DNA from: Sphingobacteriales bacterium 46-32
GTDB lineage: Bacteria > Bacteroidota > Bacteroidia > Chitinophagales > Chitinophagaceae
Length of the DNA: 64,000 nucleotides
Assembly (NCBI GenBank): GCA_001898485.1
Contig: MKTY01000019.1
Coordinates: 558,001-622,000 of the forward strand
Direction of reading: 5' to 3'
A program made the position numbers and the translations under genes. Below are positions 34,576 through 43,141 of the stretch, in pieces. The notes under the pieces were generated by a model, which had not been told where the DNA came from, made no database searches, and saw only the letters and a program-made list of their open reading frames with translations. The first letter of the stretch is position 1. Every line of letters starts with the position of its first letter.

Positions 34576-36525
34576 ATGATGAATAATAAAACAACAGCGG
34601 GGAAATATCTCCTGAGCTTTGTGGCTGTATTGCTTTCATTGACCGGCATAGCAGCAGATGGAGAATACAGCGTTGCCCGCATTCCGCAGGCATTGCTTAA
34701 AAATGCCAATGTGGTACGCCGCCTGGAAACAGAAGAATTTATTCTCAAAAATCCCGGAGAGGCAACCTATAAGCACAAAATAGTACTGACTATTATGAAT
34801 GCTGCAGGCGATGGGTATGCAGGCCTCGTTCACTACTATAATAAATTTGTAGAGATAAAATCAATAGAAGGATACCTGTATGATGCAAACGGGAAAGAGC
34901 TGAAGAAGCTTAAGAGCAAGGATATTCAGGATAGAAGCGGTCTGGATGATAACAATCTGATCGATGACACCCGCTATAAGGAGCATAATTTCTATTATAA
35001 AGTATATCCTTATACCGTGGAGTATGAGGTAGAGCTTAAGTATACAGGTACCATGTTTTATCCAGACTGGTACCCGCAGCCCTACCAGCTGCAGTCTGTG
35101 CAGGAAAGCCGTTTTGTGCTCACCTGTCCGGAAAATTATGAGTTCCGTTATAAAGCATATCAGTACGATGGACAGCCTGCTGTAGCTCCGGGCAAAGGCA
35201 CCAAGTCGTACACCTGGGAGATAAAGAACCTGCCGGCTTTTTCACGGGAGGTATACGCGCCCGGTAACCGTCGTCTTCGCCCGTTGGTATTGTTTGGTCC
35301 CACAGAGTTTGAAATGCAGAATTACAAAGGCAATATGCGCAACTGGGAAGACCTTGGTAAATTTATTTATGCCCTGCGACAGGGCCGGGATGAATTGCCC
35401 GATGATGTGAAGAAAACAGTTCACCAGTTGACAGATAATCTGACCGATCCTGCTGCCCGGGTAAAAGTCTTATATGAATTTTTGCAGCAAAACTCCCGCT
35501 ATATCAGTATTCAGTTGGGAATCGGCGGCTGGCAGCCATTTGATGCAAAATTTGTAGCAGCCAAAAAGTATGGCGACTGCAAAGCGCTTTCCAATTATAT
35601 GCTGGCTCTGCTGAAAGAAGCCGGGATACCGGGTCTGTATACGGTAATCTCCGCAGGTGAAGGAAGAGAGGATATTTTTACTGATTTTCCTTCTTCACAA
35701 TTTAATCATGCTATTGTTTGTGTACCCCTGGCAAAAGATACCCTCTGGCTGGAGTGTACAGATCAGTTCAAATCCTGCGGCTATATGGGAGGTTTTACCG
35801 GCAACAGACATGCTCTGGTAGTCGACGAAAACGGTGGCAAACTCGTACGCACTCCGCTATACAGTATGAGTGAAAACAGGCAGGTTAGAAATATAAAGGC
35901 AACGCTCGACGAAGCAGGTGACCTGCTGCTAAAGGCAAATACGCTGTATACCGGTATGCAACAGGACGATCTGCATTACCTGCTCACGCGGCTCAGTAAA
36001 GACAAGTTAAAAGAGCATCTTACTGAAGAACTGAACTTTGCTACGTATAATATCAACAGCTTTGATTATAAGGAAGAGAAAGCCCGGCTTCCGCATTTAC
36101 AGGAAACCCTGGATGTATCTGTACGCGGTTATGCCAGTATAACAGGTAAACGTCTTTTTATCGTGCCTAATATCATGTCCAAAGCAGGGTCAAGACTTGA
36201 TAAAGATACGGCCCGAAAATACCCTATTGAGCTTCGGTATGCTTATGTAGATATTGACACAGTAACGATCGAACTGCCTGCTGGGTTCACACCGGAGTCG
36301 GTGCCTGCAGAAAATAAAATCAGCAGCATTTTCGGGCAGTATACCTGCTCTGTAAAAGTAGAAGGAAATAAGATGATGTATTACCGAAAATTAGAACATG
36401 CCGGCGGACTCTTTGGGGCATCTGCTTACGAAGAACTGGCTAAATTTTATGAAGCGATTTATAAAGCCGATCGGGCCCGGGTCGTACTCACACGTACGGA
36501 AGCCCCACCGGCCAAAGGTTTTTAG
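34576..36525 (+). CDS. DUF3857/transglutaminase-fold protein, catalytic triad intact
   Basis: A 649-residue secreted protein with signal peptide ending near LSLTGIAADGE. DUF3857 occupies roughly residues 45-230 (YKHKIVLTIMNAAGDGYAGL, YYKVYPYTVEYEVEL). The transglutaminase-like core has Cys335 in KYGDCKALSNYM, His378 in FNHAIVCVPL and Asp396 in LWLECTDQ, a complete Cys-His-Asp triad. It may act as a cysteine protease or crosslinking enzyme in the periplasm or at the surface. The tandem arrangement with its inactive paralogue suggests the two proteins work together. Two adjacent ATG codons at 34576 and 34579 are equally possible starts. A terminator follows. Confidence 0.9.
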   Translation: MMNNKTTAGKYLLSFVAVLLSLTGIAADGEYSVARIPQALLKNANVVRRLETEEFILKNPGEATYKHKIVLTIMNAAGDGYAGLVHYYNKFVEIKSIEGYLYDANGKELKKLKSKDIQDRSGLDDNNLIDDTRYKEHNFYYKVYPYTVEYEVELKYTGTMFYPDWYPQPYQLQSVQESRFVLTCPENYEFRYKAYQYDGQPAVAPGKGTKSYTWEIKNLPAFSREVYAPGNRRLRPLVLFGPTEFEMQNYKGNMRNWEDLGKFIYALRQGRDELPDDVKKTVHQLTDNLTDPAARVKVLYEFLQQNSRYISIQLGIGGWQPFDAKFVAAKKYGDCKALSNYMLALLKEAGIPGLYTVISAGEGREDIFTDFPSSQFNHAIVCVPLAKDTLWLECTDQFKSCGYMGGFTGNRHALVVDENGGKLVRTPLYSMSENRQVRNIKATLDEAGDLLLKANTLYTGMQQDDLHYLLTRLSKDKLKEHLTEELNFATYNINSFDYKEEKARLPHLQETLDVSVRGYASITGKRLFIVPNIMSKAGSRLDKDTARKYPIELRYAYVDIDTVTIELPAGFTPESVPAENKISSIFGQYTCSVKVEGNKMMYYRKLEHAGGLFGASAYEELAKFYEAIYKADRARVVLTRTEAPPAKGF

Positions 36526-36550
36526 TCCGGTAAACAGATAAGCTGTAAAG

Positions 36551-36574
36551 CCACGCACACAGCGTGGTTTTTTT
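36551..36574 (+). terminator. rho-independent terminator after the DUF3857 pair
   Basis: A 6-bp GC-rich stem (CCACGC with GCGTGG), 5-base loop and seven T. It closes the two-gene operon and lies before the stop of the convergent channel-like gene. Confidence 0.8.
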
Positions 36575-36585
36575 ATGCGTACGGG

Positions 36586-36933
36586 TCAGGATGATTGATC
36601 GGCAATATGCAGCCGGTGATAAATGCGATGCATAACAGGCGCCAGTATAATGCCAATGTTGGTAATAAAAACAATACCACTGAATAGTGCATATATCGAC
36701 GAGAACCACTTGCCTCCGGTAGTAGTGATCTCGACCACAGGCCCCATGCCACTGAGAATCATGGAGGCGTTATGGAGGGAATCGATCCAGGCAATACCTG
36801 CTGTATAATGATAGCCAGCGATGCCAATAAGCAAACATACCAGCATAATAGCCAGCGACAGAAATACATTTCGGGCTACACGCTGATAAAAAACTGCCAT
36901 CGGCGCCAGCTTTTGTTTGCGATGTTCGTACAT
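36586..36933 (-). CDS. small membrane protein with potassium-channel-like pore region
   Basis: A 115-residue protein with two membrane helices: about 23-45 (VFLSLAIMLVCLLIGIAGYHY) and 78-100 (SSIYALFSGIVFITNIGII). Between them is IAWIDSLHNASMILSGMGPV, then VEITTTGGKWFSSIY. The arrangement helix, pore helix, short filter, turn with T-x-x-G-K, helix is that of two-helix potassium channels, but the filter position has SGMGPV (61-66) instead of T-V-G-Y-G. It could be a channel of altered selectivity or a non-conducting relative. The gene converges with the DUF3857 operon and lies 16 bases upstream of the beta-lactamase-like gene on the same strand. Confidence 0.72.
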   Translation of the reverse strand: MYEHRKQKLAPMAVFYQRVARNVFLSLAIMLVCLLIGIAGYHYTAGIAWIDSLHNASMILSGMGPVVEITTTGGKWFSSIYALFSGIVFITNIGIILAPVMHRIYHRLHIADQSS

Positions 36934-36949
36934 AAAATGGGATTAAATG

Positions 36950-37990
36950 TCACGGACAGGTATTGCCAAAAGACTCATCGGCTGCAGCTTTGAGCTGCAA
37001 TTGAATAGCCGGCTTTTCGCTGTCGATTTCTTCTTTGAGCAACAAAAGCAGCGCATAACCTTTACAGAGATCAATGATAGCCAGGTTGCCATCAAACCCC
37101 GGACACACAAAAGCGCCTTGCTTACCGCCCTGCCCGGTCATTACCCAACTTCCGAGCGCGTAAGGGTACTGGCTGTATTCTTTTGGCGCAGATTTATACA
37201 GCGATGTTTGGGCCTGTATCTGTAACAGTATATCTATAGATTCCTCGCTCAATACCTGCTTGGTGCCAAACTTTCCCTTGTTCATTAACATGGCCAGGAA
37301 TTTAATATAATCATCGGCCGTGGTGAGCGCTCCGCTGGCGGGACTGATGGCGCTTCCATCCAGCGGACTAAAGCTGGTGCGCCGCATAGTAAGCGGGGTA
37401 AATAATTTCTGTTTGATCAGTACATCAAAATTTTTCTTACTCACTATTTCCAGTACCCGTCCTGCAATATTTGGCCCCATCTCACCATACCAGAAATCCT
37501 GCGTGGGGTTGGCCCTTATTTCTCTGGAGGCGTACGCATCCACTTCTTCGGGGAGGGTCTTTTTGGTGCGTTTAAATAATTTGCTTTCGCTATCCTTAAT
37601 GCCGGTCATATGAGCCAGGCAGGTGCGCAGGGTAATATAGTTCTTGCCATAGCGGGCAAATTCAGGAAGCCAGCGGCTTACCTTATCGTCAAGACTCAAT
37701 TTACCTTCCTCAACAAAAACCATAACCAGTGCAGCTGTCAGCCACTGGCTGGCTGCTCCAAGCGGTGCCTGGGTCTTGCTGTTAAACTCGCCCAACTCCT
37801 TTTTATATACAAGTGTATCGCCGGCTTTCCAGACCATAGCTACCAGGTTCTTTCCCAATGCTTTCTGATTGGTTTGCAGCGTCTCATCCAAAGCGGCAAA
37901 TGGGCCTTGCGACCTGGAAGGCTGCAAGAATAACAGGAAAAGCATCACCAAACTGAATTTCAGGCAGATTTGGAGGCATTTATATGACAT
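36950..37990 (-). CDS. beta-lactamase-fold (serine hydrolase family) protein lacking the SxxK motif
   Basis: A 346-residue secreted protein (signal peptide ending near SRSQGPF). It follows the class C beta-lactamase/esterase family: AALVMVFVEEGKLSLDDKVSRWLPEF, LRTCLAHMTGI, WYGEMGPNIAGRVLEIVSKKNFDVL and LTMRRTSFSPL. The family motif S-x-x-K before W-L-T-A-A should hold the nucleophile and base; here it reads GAASQWLTAA, with Ala79 for Ser and Gln82 for Lys. Both catalytic residues are thus missing, while the Tyr motif remains. It is probably a non-enzymatic binding protein of the fold. It is separated by 16 bases from the channel-like gene, which may be its partner. Confidence 0.85.
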   Translation of the reverse strand: MSYKCLQICLKFSLVMLFLLFLQPSRSQGPFAALDETLQTNQKALGKNLVAMVWKAGDTLVYKKELGEFNSKTQAPLGAASQWLTAALVMVFVEEGKLSLDDKVSRWLPEFARYGKNYITLRTCLAHMTGIKDSESKLFKRTKKTLPEEVDAYASREIRANPTQDFWYGEMGPNIAGRVLEIVSKKNFDVLIKQKLFTPLTMRRTSFSPLDGSAISPASGALTTADDYIKFLAMLMNKGKFGTKQVLSEESIDILLQIQAQTSLYKSAPKEYSQYPYALGSWVMTGQGGKQGAFVCPGFDGNLAIIDLCKGYALLLLLKEEIDSEKPAIQLQLKAAADESFGNTCP

Positions 37991-38092
37991 ACTTACGGGA
38001 TTTTTGGCTTGGATTATGATTTGTGATCAAAGACTAAAAATAACTAAAAAACTACCTGGGTGGCCTGTGGCCAGCCGGACAATTTAAAACAT

Positions 38093-40717
38093 ATGAACTT
38101 AGGAAATTTTACCATTAAAGCAGCCGAAGCATTTCAGCAGGCACAACAGCTTGCCTTTAATGCGCGCAATGCGAATATTGAAACCGAGCATATCCTCAAG
38201 GCGTTGCTTGAACAGGAGGATTCGCCGGTGGAATTTTTGCTCAAAAAAAATAACGTTACTGTCAACCTGCTTGACAGTAAGCTGGATGAACTGATCAGCA
38301 AACTACCCACTACTTCCGGTGATGCTGCCCAGCAGATCAGCCGCGATGCAAACAACGTGGTGCTGAGAGCCGGTGCCGTATTGAAAACATTCAATGATGA
38401 GTTTATTACACCAGAGCACCTGCTTCTGGCTATTGTACAGGGCAGCGATGCTGCTGCCAAACTGCTCAAAAATGCAGGACTTACCGAAAAAGGATTAATT
38501 ACTGCCATACGTGATTTGCGTAAAGGAGAAACAGTAACCTCGCAAACCCAGTCGCAGGAGTTTAATGCACTTAATAAATATGCAAAGAATCTGAACGAGC
38601 TGGCCCGCCAGGGAAAACTCGATCCGGTAATTGGCCGCGATGAAGAGATTCGACGCACACTCCATATCCTTTCACGCCGTACCAAAAACAATCCTATCCT
38701 GGTTGGTGAACCCGGGGTGGGTAAAACAGCTATTGCCGAAGGCATAGCTCATCGTATTGTGAATGGAGATGTGCCGGAAAACCTGAAATCAAAAATCATT
38801 TATGCCCTGGATATGGGTCTGCTCATAGCCGGTGCAAAGTATAAAGGTGAATTTGAAGAACGCCTGAAAGCTGTAGTGAAAGAAGTGTCTGGCAGCGATG
38901 GAGAGATCATTCTGTTTATCGACGAAATTCATACCCTCGTGGGTGCCGGCGGAGGAGAGGGCGCCATGGATGCTGCCAATATACTGAAACCTGCACTGGC
39001 CCGCGGCGAACTGCGTGCAGTAGGTGCCACCACGCTCAGCGAGTATCAGAAATTTTTTGAAAAAGATAAAGCGCTGGAACGCCGTTTTCAGAAAGTACTT
39101 ATTGATGAACCCAGCGTGGAAGACGCAATATCCATATTGCGTGGCCTGAAAGACCGTTATGAAACACACCACCATGTACGTATCAAAGACGAAGCTATCA
39201 TAGCCGCAGTGGAGCTTTCCAGCCGTTATATCACCGACCGCTTTTTGCCTGATAAAGCCATCGACCTGATTGATGAAAGCGCTGCCAAGCTTCGCCTCGA
39301 AATGAACTCTATGCCCGAAGAACTGGATACGCTCGAGCGTCAGATCCGTCAGCTGGAAATTGAACGGGAAGCAATCAAACGTGAAAATGATGAAGTCAAG
39401 CTTAAAGAGCTGAATACCGATATAGCCAACCTGGCTGTACAGCGCGATACCCTGAAGGCTAAGTGGAAAGAAGAAAAAGAACTGGTAGATAAAATACAGG
39501 GAGCCAAGTCTGAGATTGAAAACCTCAAACAACTGGCCGAAAGAGCAGAACGTGAAGGGGATTATGGTAAAGTGGCCGAAATCCGCTACGGAAAAATTAA
39601 AGAACAGGAAAATCTGGTTACGGATCTTACAGCTCAACTCATCAACTCTTCCGAAAAACGCTTACTGAAAGAAGAAGTAGATGCCGAAGATATAGCCGAA
39701 AGTGTGGCAAAGGCAACCGGTATACCTGTTACCAAGATGCTGCAGAGCGAACGCGATAAATTGCTGCATCTCGAAGAGCACCTGCATGAGCGTGTGGTAG
39801 GTCAGGAAGAAGCCATTGTAGCTGTAGCCGATGCCATCCGCCGCAGCCGTGCCGGCCTGCAGGATCCCCGTAAACCTATTGGCTCATTTATTTTCCTGGG
39901 CACAACCGGTGTCGGTAAAACTGAGTTGGCCAAAGCACTGGCCGAATATCTTTTCGACGACGAGTCGATGATGACACGTATAGACATGAGCGAGTACCAG
40001 GAAAAACATACCGTGAGCCGCCTGGTAGGTGCTCCTCCCGGATATGTAGGCTATGACGAAGGTGGGCAGCTTACCGAAGCTGTACGACGTAAGCCCTATA
40101 GCGTCGTATTGCTCGATGAGATTGAAAAAGCACACCCCGATGTATGGAACGTTTTGCTGCAGGTACTGGATGATGGACGCCTTACCGATAACAAAGGACG
40201 GGTAGTGAATTTTAAAAATACCATCATCATCATGACCAGCAATATCGGTAGCCACCTGATCATGGATGCTTTTGAGAATGTGAGCGAGAAGAATGTTGAA
40301 GAAGCTACTGAGAAAGCAAAGCTGGAGGTCATGAACCTGCTGCGGCAGACCATCAGACCCGAATTTCTGAACCGGGTAGATGAGATCATCATGTTCCAGC
40401 CCCTGCTCAAAAAAGAGATCATGGGAATCGTGAAAATTCAGCTTGAAAACCTGAAAAAGCTGGTAGCTCAAAGCGGTATTCAACTGCAGTTTAGCAACTA
40501 TGCGCTGGAATATCTGGCCGATCAGGGATTTGATCCTCAGTTTGGAGCCAGACCGCTGAAAAGACTTATCCAGAAGGAGATCGTAAATCAATTGAGCCGC
40601 CGTATACTGGCTGGTGATATTGACCGGTCGCACCCGGTGCTGGTAGATGTGTTTGACAATACGGTCGTATTCCGTAATGCACAGGAAGAGCCGGAACGCA
40701 GCAGCAGTAAAAAATAA
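38093..40717 (+). CDS. clpB: ATP-dependent disaggregase ClpB
   Basis: An 874-residue AAA+ chaperone that, with DnaK, pulls proteins out of aggregates. In order: N-domain ([17 protein letters not shown]), first AAA+ module with Walker A GEPGVGKT and Walker [11 protein letters not shown], the long coiled-coil M-domain ([19 protein letters not shown]) that marks ClpB rather than ClpA/C, and second AAA+ module with Walker A GTTGVGKT and [11 protein letters not shown]. The C-terminal domain has [16 protein letters not shown]. The ATG at 38093 (MNLGNFTIK) is the normal family start. No CIRCE element or HspR site was recognised upstream. A terminator follows. Confidence 0.98.
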   Translation: MNLGNFTIKAAEAFQQAQQLAFNARNANIETEHILKALLEQEDSPVEFLLKKNNVTVNLLDSKLDELISKLPTTSGDAAQQISRDANNVVLRAGAVLKTFNDEFITPEHLLLAIVQGSDAAAKLLKNAGLTEKGLITAIRDLRKGETVTSQTQSQEFNALNKYAKNLNELARQGKLDPVIGRDEEIRRTLHILSRRTKNNPILVGEPGVGKTAIAEGIAHRIVNGDVPENLKSKIIYALDMGLLIAGAKYKGEFEERLKAVVKEVSGSDGEIILFIDEIHTLVGAGGGEGAMDAANILKPALARGELRAVGATTLSEYQKFFEKDKALERRFQKVLIDEPSVEDAISILRGLKDRYETHHHVRIKDEAIIAAVELSSRYITDRFLPDKAIDLIDESAAKLRLEMNSMPEELDTLERQIRQLEIEREAIKRENDEVKLKELNTDIANLAVQRDTLKAKWKEEKELVDKIQGAKSEIENLKQLAERAEREGDYGKVAEIRYGKIKEQENLVTDLTAQLINSSEKRLLKEEVDAEDIAESVAKATGIPVTKMLQSERDKLLHLEEHLHERVVGQEEAIVAVADAIRRSRAGLQDPRKPIGSFIFLGTTGVGKTELAKALAEYLFDDESMMTRIDMSEYQEKHTVSRLVGAPPGYVGYDEGGQLTEAVRRKPYSVVLLDEIEKAHPDVWNVLLQVLDDGRLTDNKGRVVNFKNTIIIMTSNIGSHLIMDAFENVSEKNVEEATEKAKLEVMNLLRQTIRPEFLNRVDEIIMFQPLLKKEIMGIVKIQLENLKKLVAQSGIQLQFSNYALEYLADQGFDPQFGARPLKRLIQKEIVNQLSRRILAGDIDRSHPVLVDVFDNTVVFRNAQEEPERSSSKK

Positions 40718-40739
40718 AGAACCCGCATACAGGATAAAT

Positions 40740-40770
40740 AAGGCTTCCGAAAAGGAGGCCTTTCTTTTTG
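40740..40770 (+). terminator. rho-independent terminator of clpB
   Basis: A 9-bp stem with one mismatch (AAGGCTTCC with GGAGGCCTT), 5-base loop and a T-rich tail (TTTCTTTTT), 22 bases after the stop. Confidence 0.8.
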
Positions 40771-40837
40771 ATAAAAGGCGACCGGCAGGGCAGCTTCTTT
40801 TGTATCTTTAATAGCTCACCTCACCCCATAATTTGCT

Positions 40838-41767
40838 ATGAAAAAAAGTATCAGCCTTGCTGTTTTGTCGATCTTTATCCTTAGCTGCCGGGCACAGCTT
40901 ACCATACAGGAAAAGCTGGGTTATTCTGCCGGCACCAAACTTCTCATTATTCATGCCGATGATTTGGGTGTCAGCCATTCCGAAAACCAGGCCACCATAC
41001 AGGCGCTGGAAAAAGGAGCTGTAAACTCGGCCAGCATCATGGTACCCTGCCCCTGGTTTAGCGAAATAGCTACCTATGCCAGTACACATCCCCAGGCCGA
41101 TTTTGGTTTGCACCTTACTCTCACAAGCGAATGGAAGTATTATAAATGGGCCGGACTTACCGGATCAATAGTCACGCCAGGACTGCACAACAAATCAGGA
41201 TTTCTATTTGCTTCAGTAGATTCCGTATACCGCGCAGCTCAGCTGCAGGAAGTAGAAAAGGAATTGCGAGCACAAATAGATAAAGCACTCGCCGCTGGTA
41301 TTGATGTAACCCATTTCGACTCACATATGGCAGCATTGTTTGGCAGGCATGATTATCTCAAACTGTTGATTTCATTGGGACGCGAGTATCGTGTACCTGT
41401 ACTGCTCACCAAAGATGGCCCACGCTCGCCCATGGATGCTGAAATAAAAGCTTTTTTAACGGATAAGGATGTACAGCTGGATCAGATATATACCGCAACC
41501 CCGGGAGATTATAAAAACGGTATGAAACAATTTTATGAAAAAGTATTGCGCAGTTTGCAGCCCGGTATAAGCGAACTGATCATTCATACCGCCTATGATG
41601 ATAAGGAAATGCAGGCCATTACAGTTGATCATCCGGACTGGGGAGCTGCCTGGCGGCAGGCCGATTACAATTTTTTCAGTAGTGCAGAATGCCGCAAAAT
41701 ACTGGCCGGGCAGAATATTCAACTCGTGACCTGGCGCGAACTGCGCGATAAAATCGTTCGGAAATAA
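40838..41767 (+). CDS. ChbG/HpnK (YdjC) family carbohydrate deacetylase, secreted
   Basis: A 309-residue protein with signal peptide MKKSISLAVLSIFILSCRAQ. The YdjC fold is shown by LLIIHADDLGVSHSENQATI (metal-binding Asp and His), SASIMVPCPWFSEI, ADFGLHLTLTSEW and VTHFDSHMAALFGRHDYL. These enzymes deacetylate chitooligosaccharides or related amino sugars; the substrate here is not determinable. The signal contains a cysteine that could make it a lipoprotein (SILSC-like), but the +1 context is not ideal. A near-consensus -7 element TATCTTTA lies about 30 bases upstream. The truncated haemoglobin gene follows after 29 bases. Confidence 0.85.
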   Translation: MKKSISLAVLSIFILSCRAQLTIQEKLGYSAGTKLLIIHADDLGVSHSENQATIQALEKGAVNSASIMVPCPWFSEIATYASTHPQADFGLHLTLTSEWKYYKWAGLTGSIVTPGLHNKSGFLFASVDSVYRAAQLQEVEKELRAQIDKALAAGIDVTHFDSHMAALFGRHDYLKLLISLGREYRVPVLLTKDGPRSPMDAEIKAFLTDKDVQLDQIYTATPGDYKNGMKQFYEKVLRSLQPGISELIIHTAYDDKEMQAITVDHPDWGAAWRQADYNFFSSAECRKILAGQNIQLVTWRELRDKIVRK

Positions 41768-41796
41768 AAACAAGTTCATCCAAATAATAGTGCAAC

Positions 41797-42183
41797 ATGA
41801 ATGATGATGTATTGCAGGATATTGAAAGCCGTGCCGATATTGAGCGCTTGATTGACTTCTTTTATTCGCAGGTAAAAACAGATCCTTTACTGAGCTATAT
41901 CTTCAATGATGTGGCGCAGGTCGATTGGGAGGAACATACACCGGTGATCGTAGATTTTTGGGAAACTATTCTCCTGGATAATCCAGTATATCGGAAAAAT
42001 GCGATGGAGGTGCATTATATTCTTCATCAGAAAACTACGTTTAAAGCCGGGCATTTTGAACGATGGCTGTTGCTTTTCAGGACCTCCGTACAGACCCTCT
42101 TCAGCGGACCCAGGGCTGATCTGGCCATGAAACGTGCAGAAGGTATAGCCGGCCTCATGCAACACAAAATGGGCGTATCGTAA
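41797..42183 (+). CDS. group III truncated haemoglobin
   Basis: A 128-residue globin. The pattern DIERLIDFFYSQVKTDPLLSYIF at the start, a WEEHTPVIVDFWETILL helix E region, and FKAGHFERWLLLF with the proximal histidine match group III truncated haemoglobins. Such proteins bind oxygen or nitric oxide; their roles are not settled. It is probably cotranscribed with the YdjC-type gene, with which no functional link is obvious. Confidence 0.92.
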   Translation: MNDDVLQDIESRADIERLIDFFYSQVKTDPLLSYIFNDVAQVDWEEHTPVIVDFWETILLDNPVYRKNAMEVHYILHQKTTFKAGHFERWLLLFRTSVQTLFSGPRADLAMKRAEGIAGLMQHKMGVS

Positions 42184-42359
42184 TCTACGAATCTGTAGCT
42201 GCTCTTCTACAGAGTAACGGCCCCGGCTATATTCCGTATTTGTACCTGTAGGTCATTTTTTTTTCTCTATTGTAAGGGGCAGCGGTCTCCTGCTGGCACA
42301 ATTTTCACGGATATTGGGTGATATCTGCCTGGCAGAATTTAATAAACCAAATCGCCTGC

Positions 42360-42539
42360 ATGAAAAACCTTGTACCCTTTGTGGCCAGTACCGGCCCGCT
42401 AACCTTTTTCTTCCGGTTACTGCTTTTGTTACTGTTACTTTTTATGATTGGCTGGTTATTTGTTGAAGCAGCTCTCTTTATTCGTCTCTTCGATGTAGTA
42501 TTGGCGCCGGCTCTGCCCGTGCAGCCTCCTGCTGGCTGA
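42360..42539 (+). CDS. small membrane protein, 59 residues
   Basis: The frame from the ATG at 42360 reads MKNLVPFVASTGPLTFFFRL, then a leucine run and FMIGWLFVEAALFIRLFDVV, with a proline-rich end. It is a single or hairpin membrane helix. The 176 bases before it contain only a 6-bp hairpin (CTGTAG/CTACAG) and no clear promoter. The gene is plausible because of a clean start and its position between same-strand genes, but its hydrophobic low-complexity composition makes homology hard to judge. Confidence 0.45.
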   Translation: MKNLVPFVASTGPLTFFFRLLLLLLLLFMIGWLFVEAALFIRLFDVVLAPALPVQPPAG

Positions 42540-42622
42540 GGAAAGCAAATATATAAATACCCGCTGCAGGGTATGGGGCAGACTCTTTTGTGGTTTTATT
42601 TTTCGTGTAAATAAAGCCATCT

Positions 42623-43108
42623 ATGAAATATATAGTATTGATGCTGGCCGGCATTTCCCTGGCACAAATGGTGATGGGCAGGCAGTGCGGCGAAATAAAG
42701 GTTGATCTTAAGAAAGGAACTGTCAATAAACTGAAACTAAACGCATCGCAGGACGCCATTAAGAAAAAAATACCCTGTGCTACCGGCGATACACCCGACG
42801 GATCAACGTTCAATTGTGGCGGAGGCGTATTCTTCGGAAAAGACCAGTTTTATTTTTACTCAGGCAGGGATTATGTAAATATCCGGAAAGGGTTTACAGG
42901 CATGTTATCTATGCCATTGCTTGAAAAAAAGGAAGCAGAAGTAATAAGCCTTCTTGGTAAGCCAGATCAGATAGAAACACCCGGTAAGCGCCGGTTTATA
43001 TTCTACAAAAGAAAGTACGGAAGCCTCGTTTTAAAGATCGATAGCGATAAGGTCGAAGAAATATTTATGTATAGCGAAACTCCGGCCGGGGTAAAATTGT
43101 GCCTCTGA
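42623..43108 (+). CDS. hypothetical secreted protein, possibly BamE-like fold
   Basis: A 161-residue protein with signal peptide MKYIVLMLAGISLAQMVMG. Four cysteines occur (QCGEI, IPCATGD, FNCGGG, KLCL). The second half, EAEVISLLGKPDQIETPGKR then YKRKYGSLVLKIDSDKVEEI, resembles the helix plus G-K-P strand and K-V-E-E-I pattern of BamE/SmpA-like modules. That is a weak fold-level resemblance only. It is probably periplasmic; no function is proposed. Confidence 0.6.
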   Translation: MKYIVLMLAGISLAQMVMGRQCGEIKVDLKKGTVNKLKLNASQDAIKKKIPCATGDTPDGSTFNCGGGVFFGKDQFYFYSGRDYVNIRKGFTGMLSMPLLEKKEAEVISLLGKPDQIETPGKRRFIFYKRKYGSLVLKIDSDKVEEIFMYSETPAGVKLCL

Positions 43109-43130
43109 TAAAACGGGCGCAATAAATTCC

Positions 43131-43137
43131 TATTTTG
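43131..43137 (+). promoter_or_regulatory. possible -7 element abutting the CPBP gene
   Basis: TATTTTG ends 4 bases before the ATG at 43142. The preceding gene stops at 43108, so this is the only room for a separate promoter. A transcript from it would be leaderless. Confidence 0.35.
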
Positions 43138-43141
43138 CGGC

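Noticed and set aside
38789-39637. 282-codon minus-strand frame inside clpB
   Set aside because: Shadow of the highly conserved clpB coding sequence; aromatic-rich translation with no family features.
42184-42220. CTGTAG/CTACAG hairpin as terminator of the truncated haemoglobin gene
   Set aside because: 6-bp stem with no following T-run.
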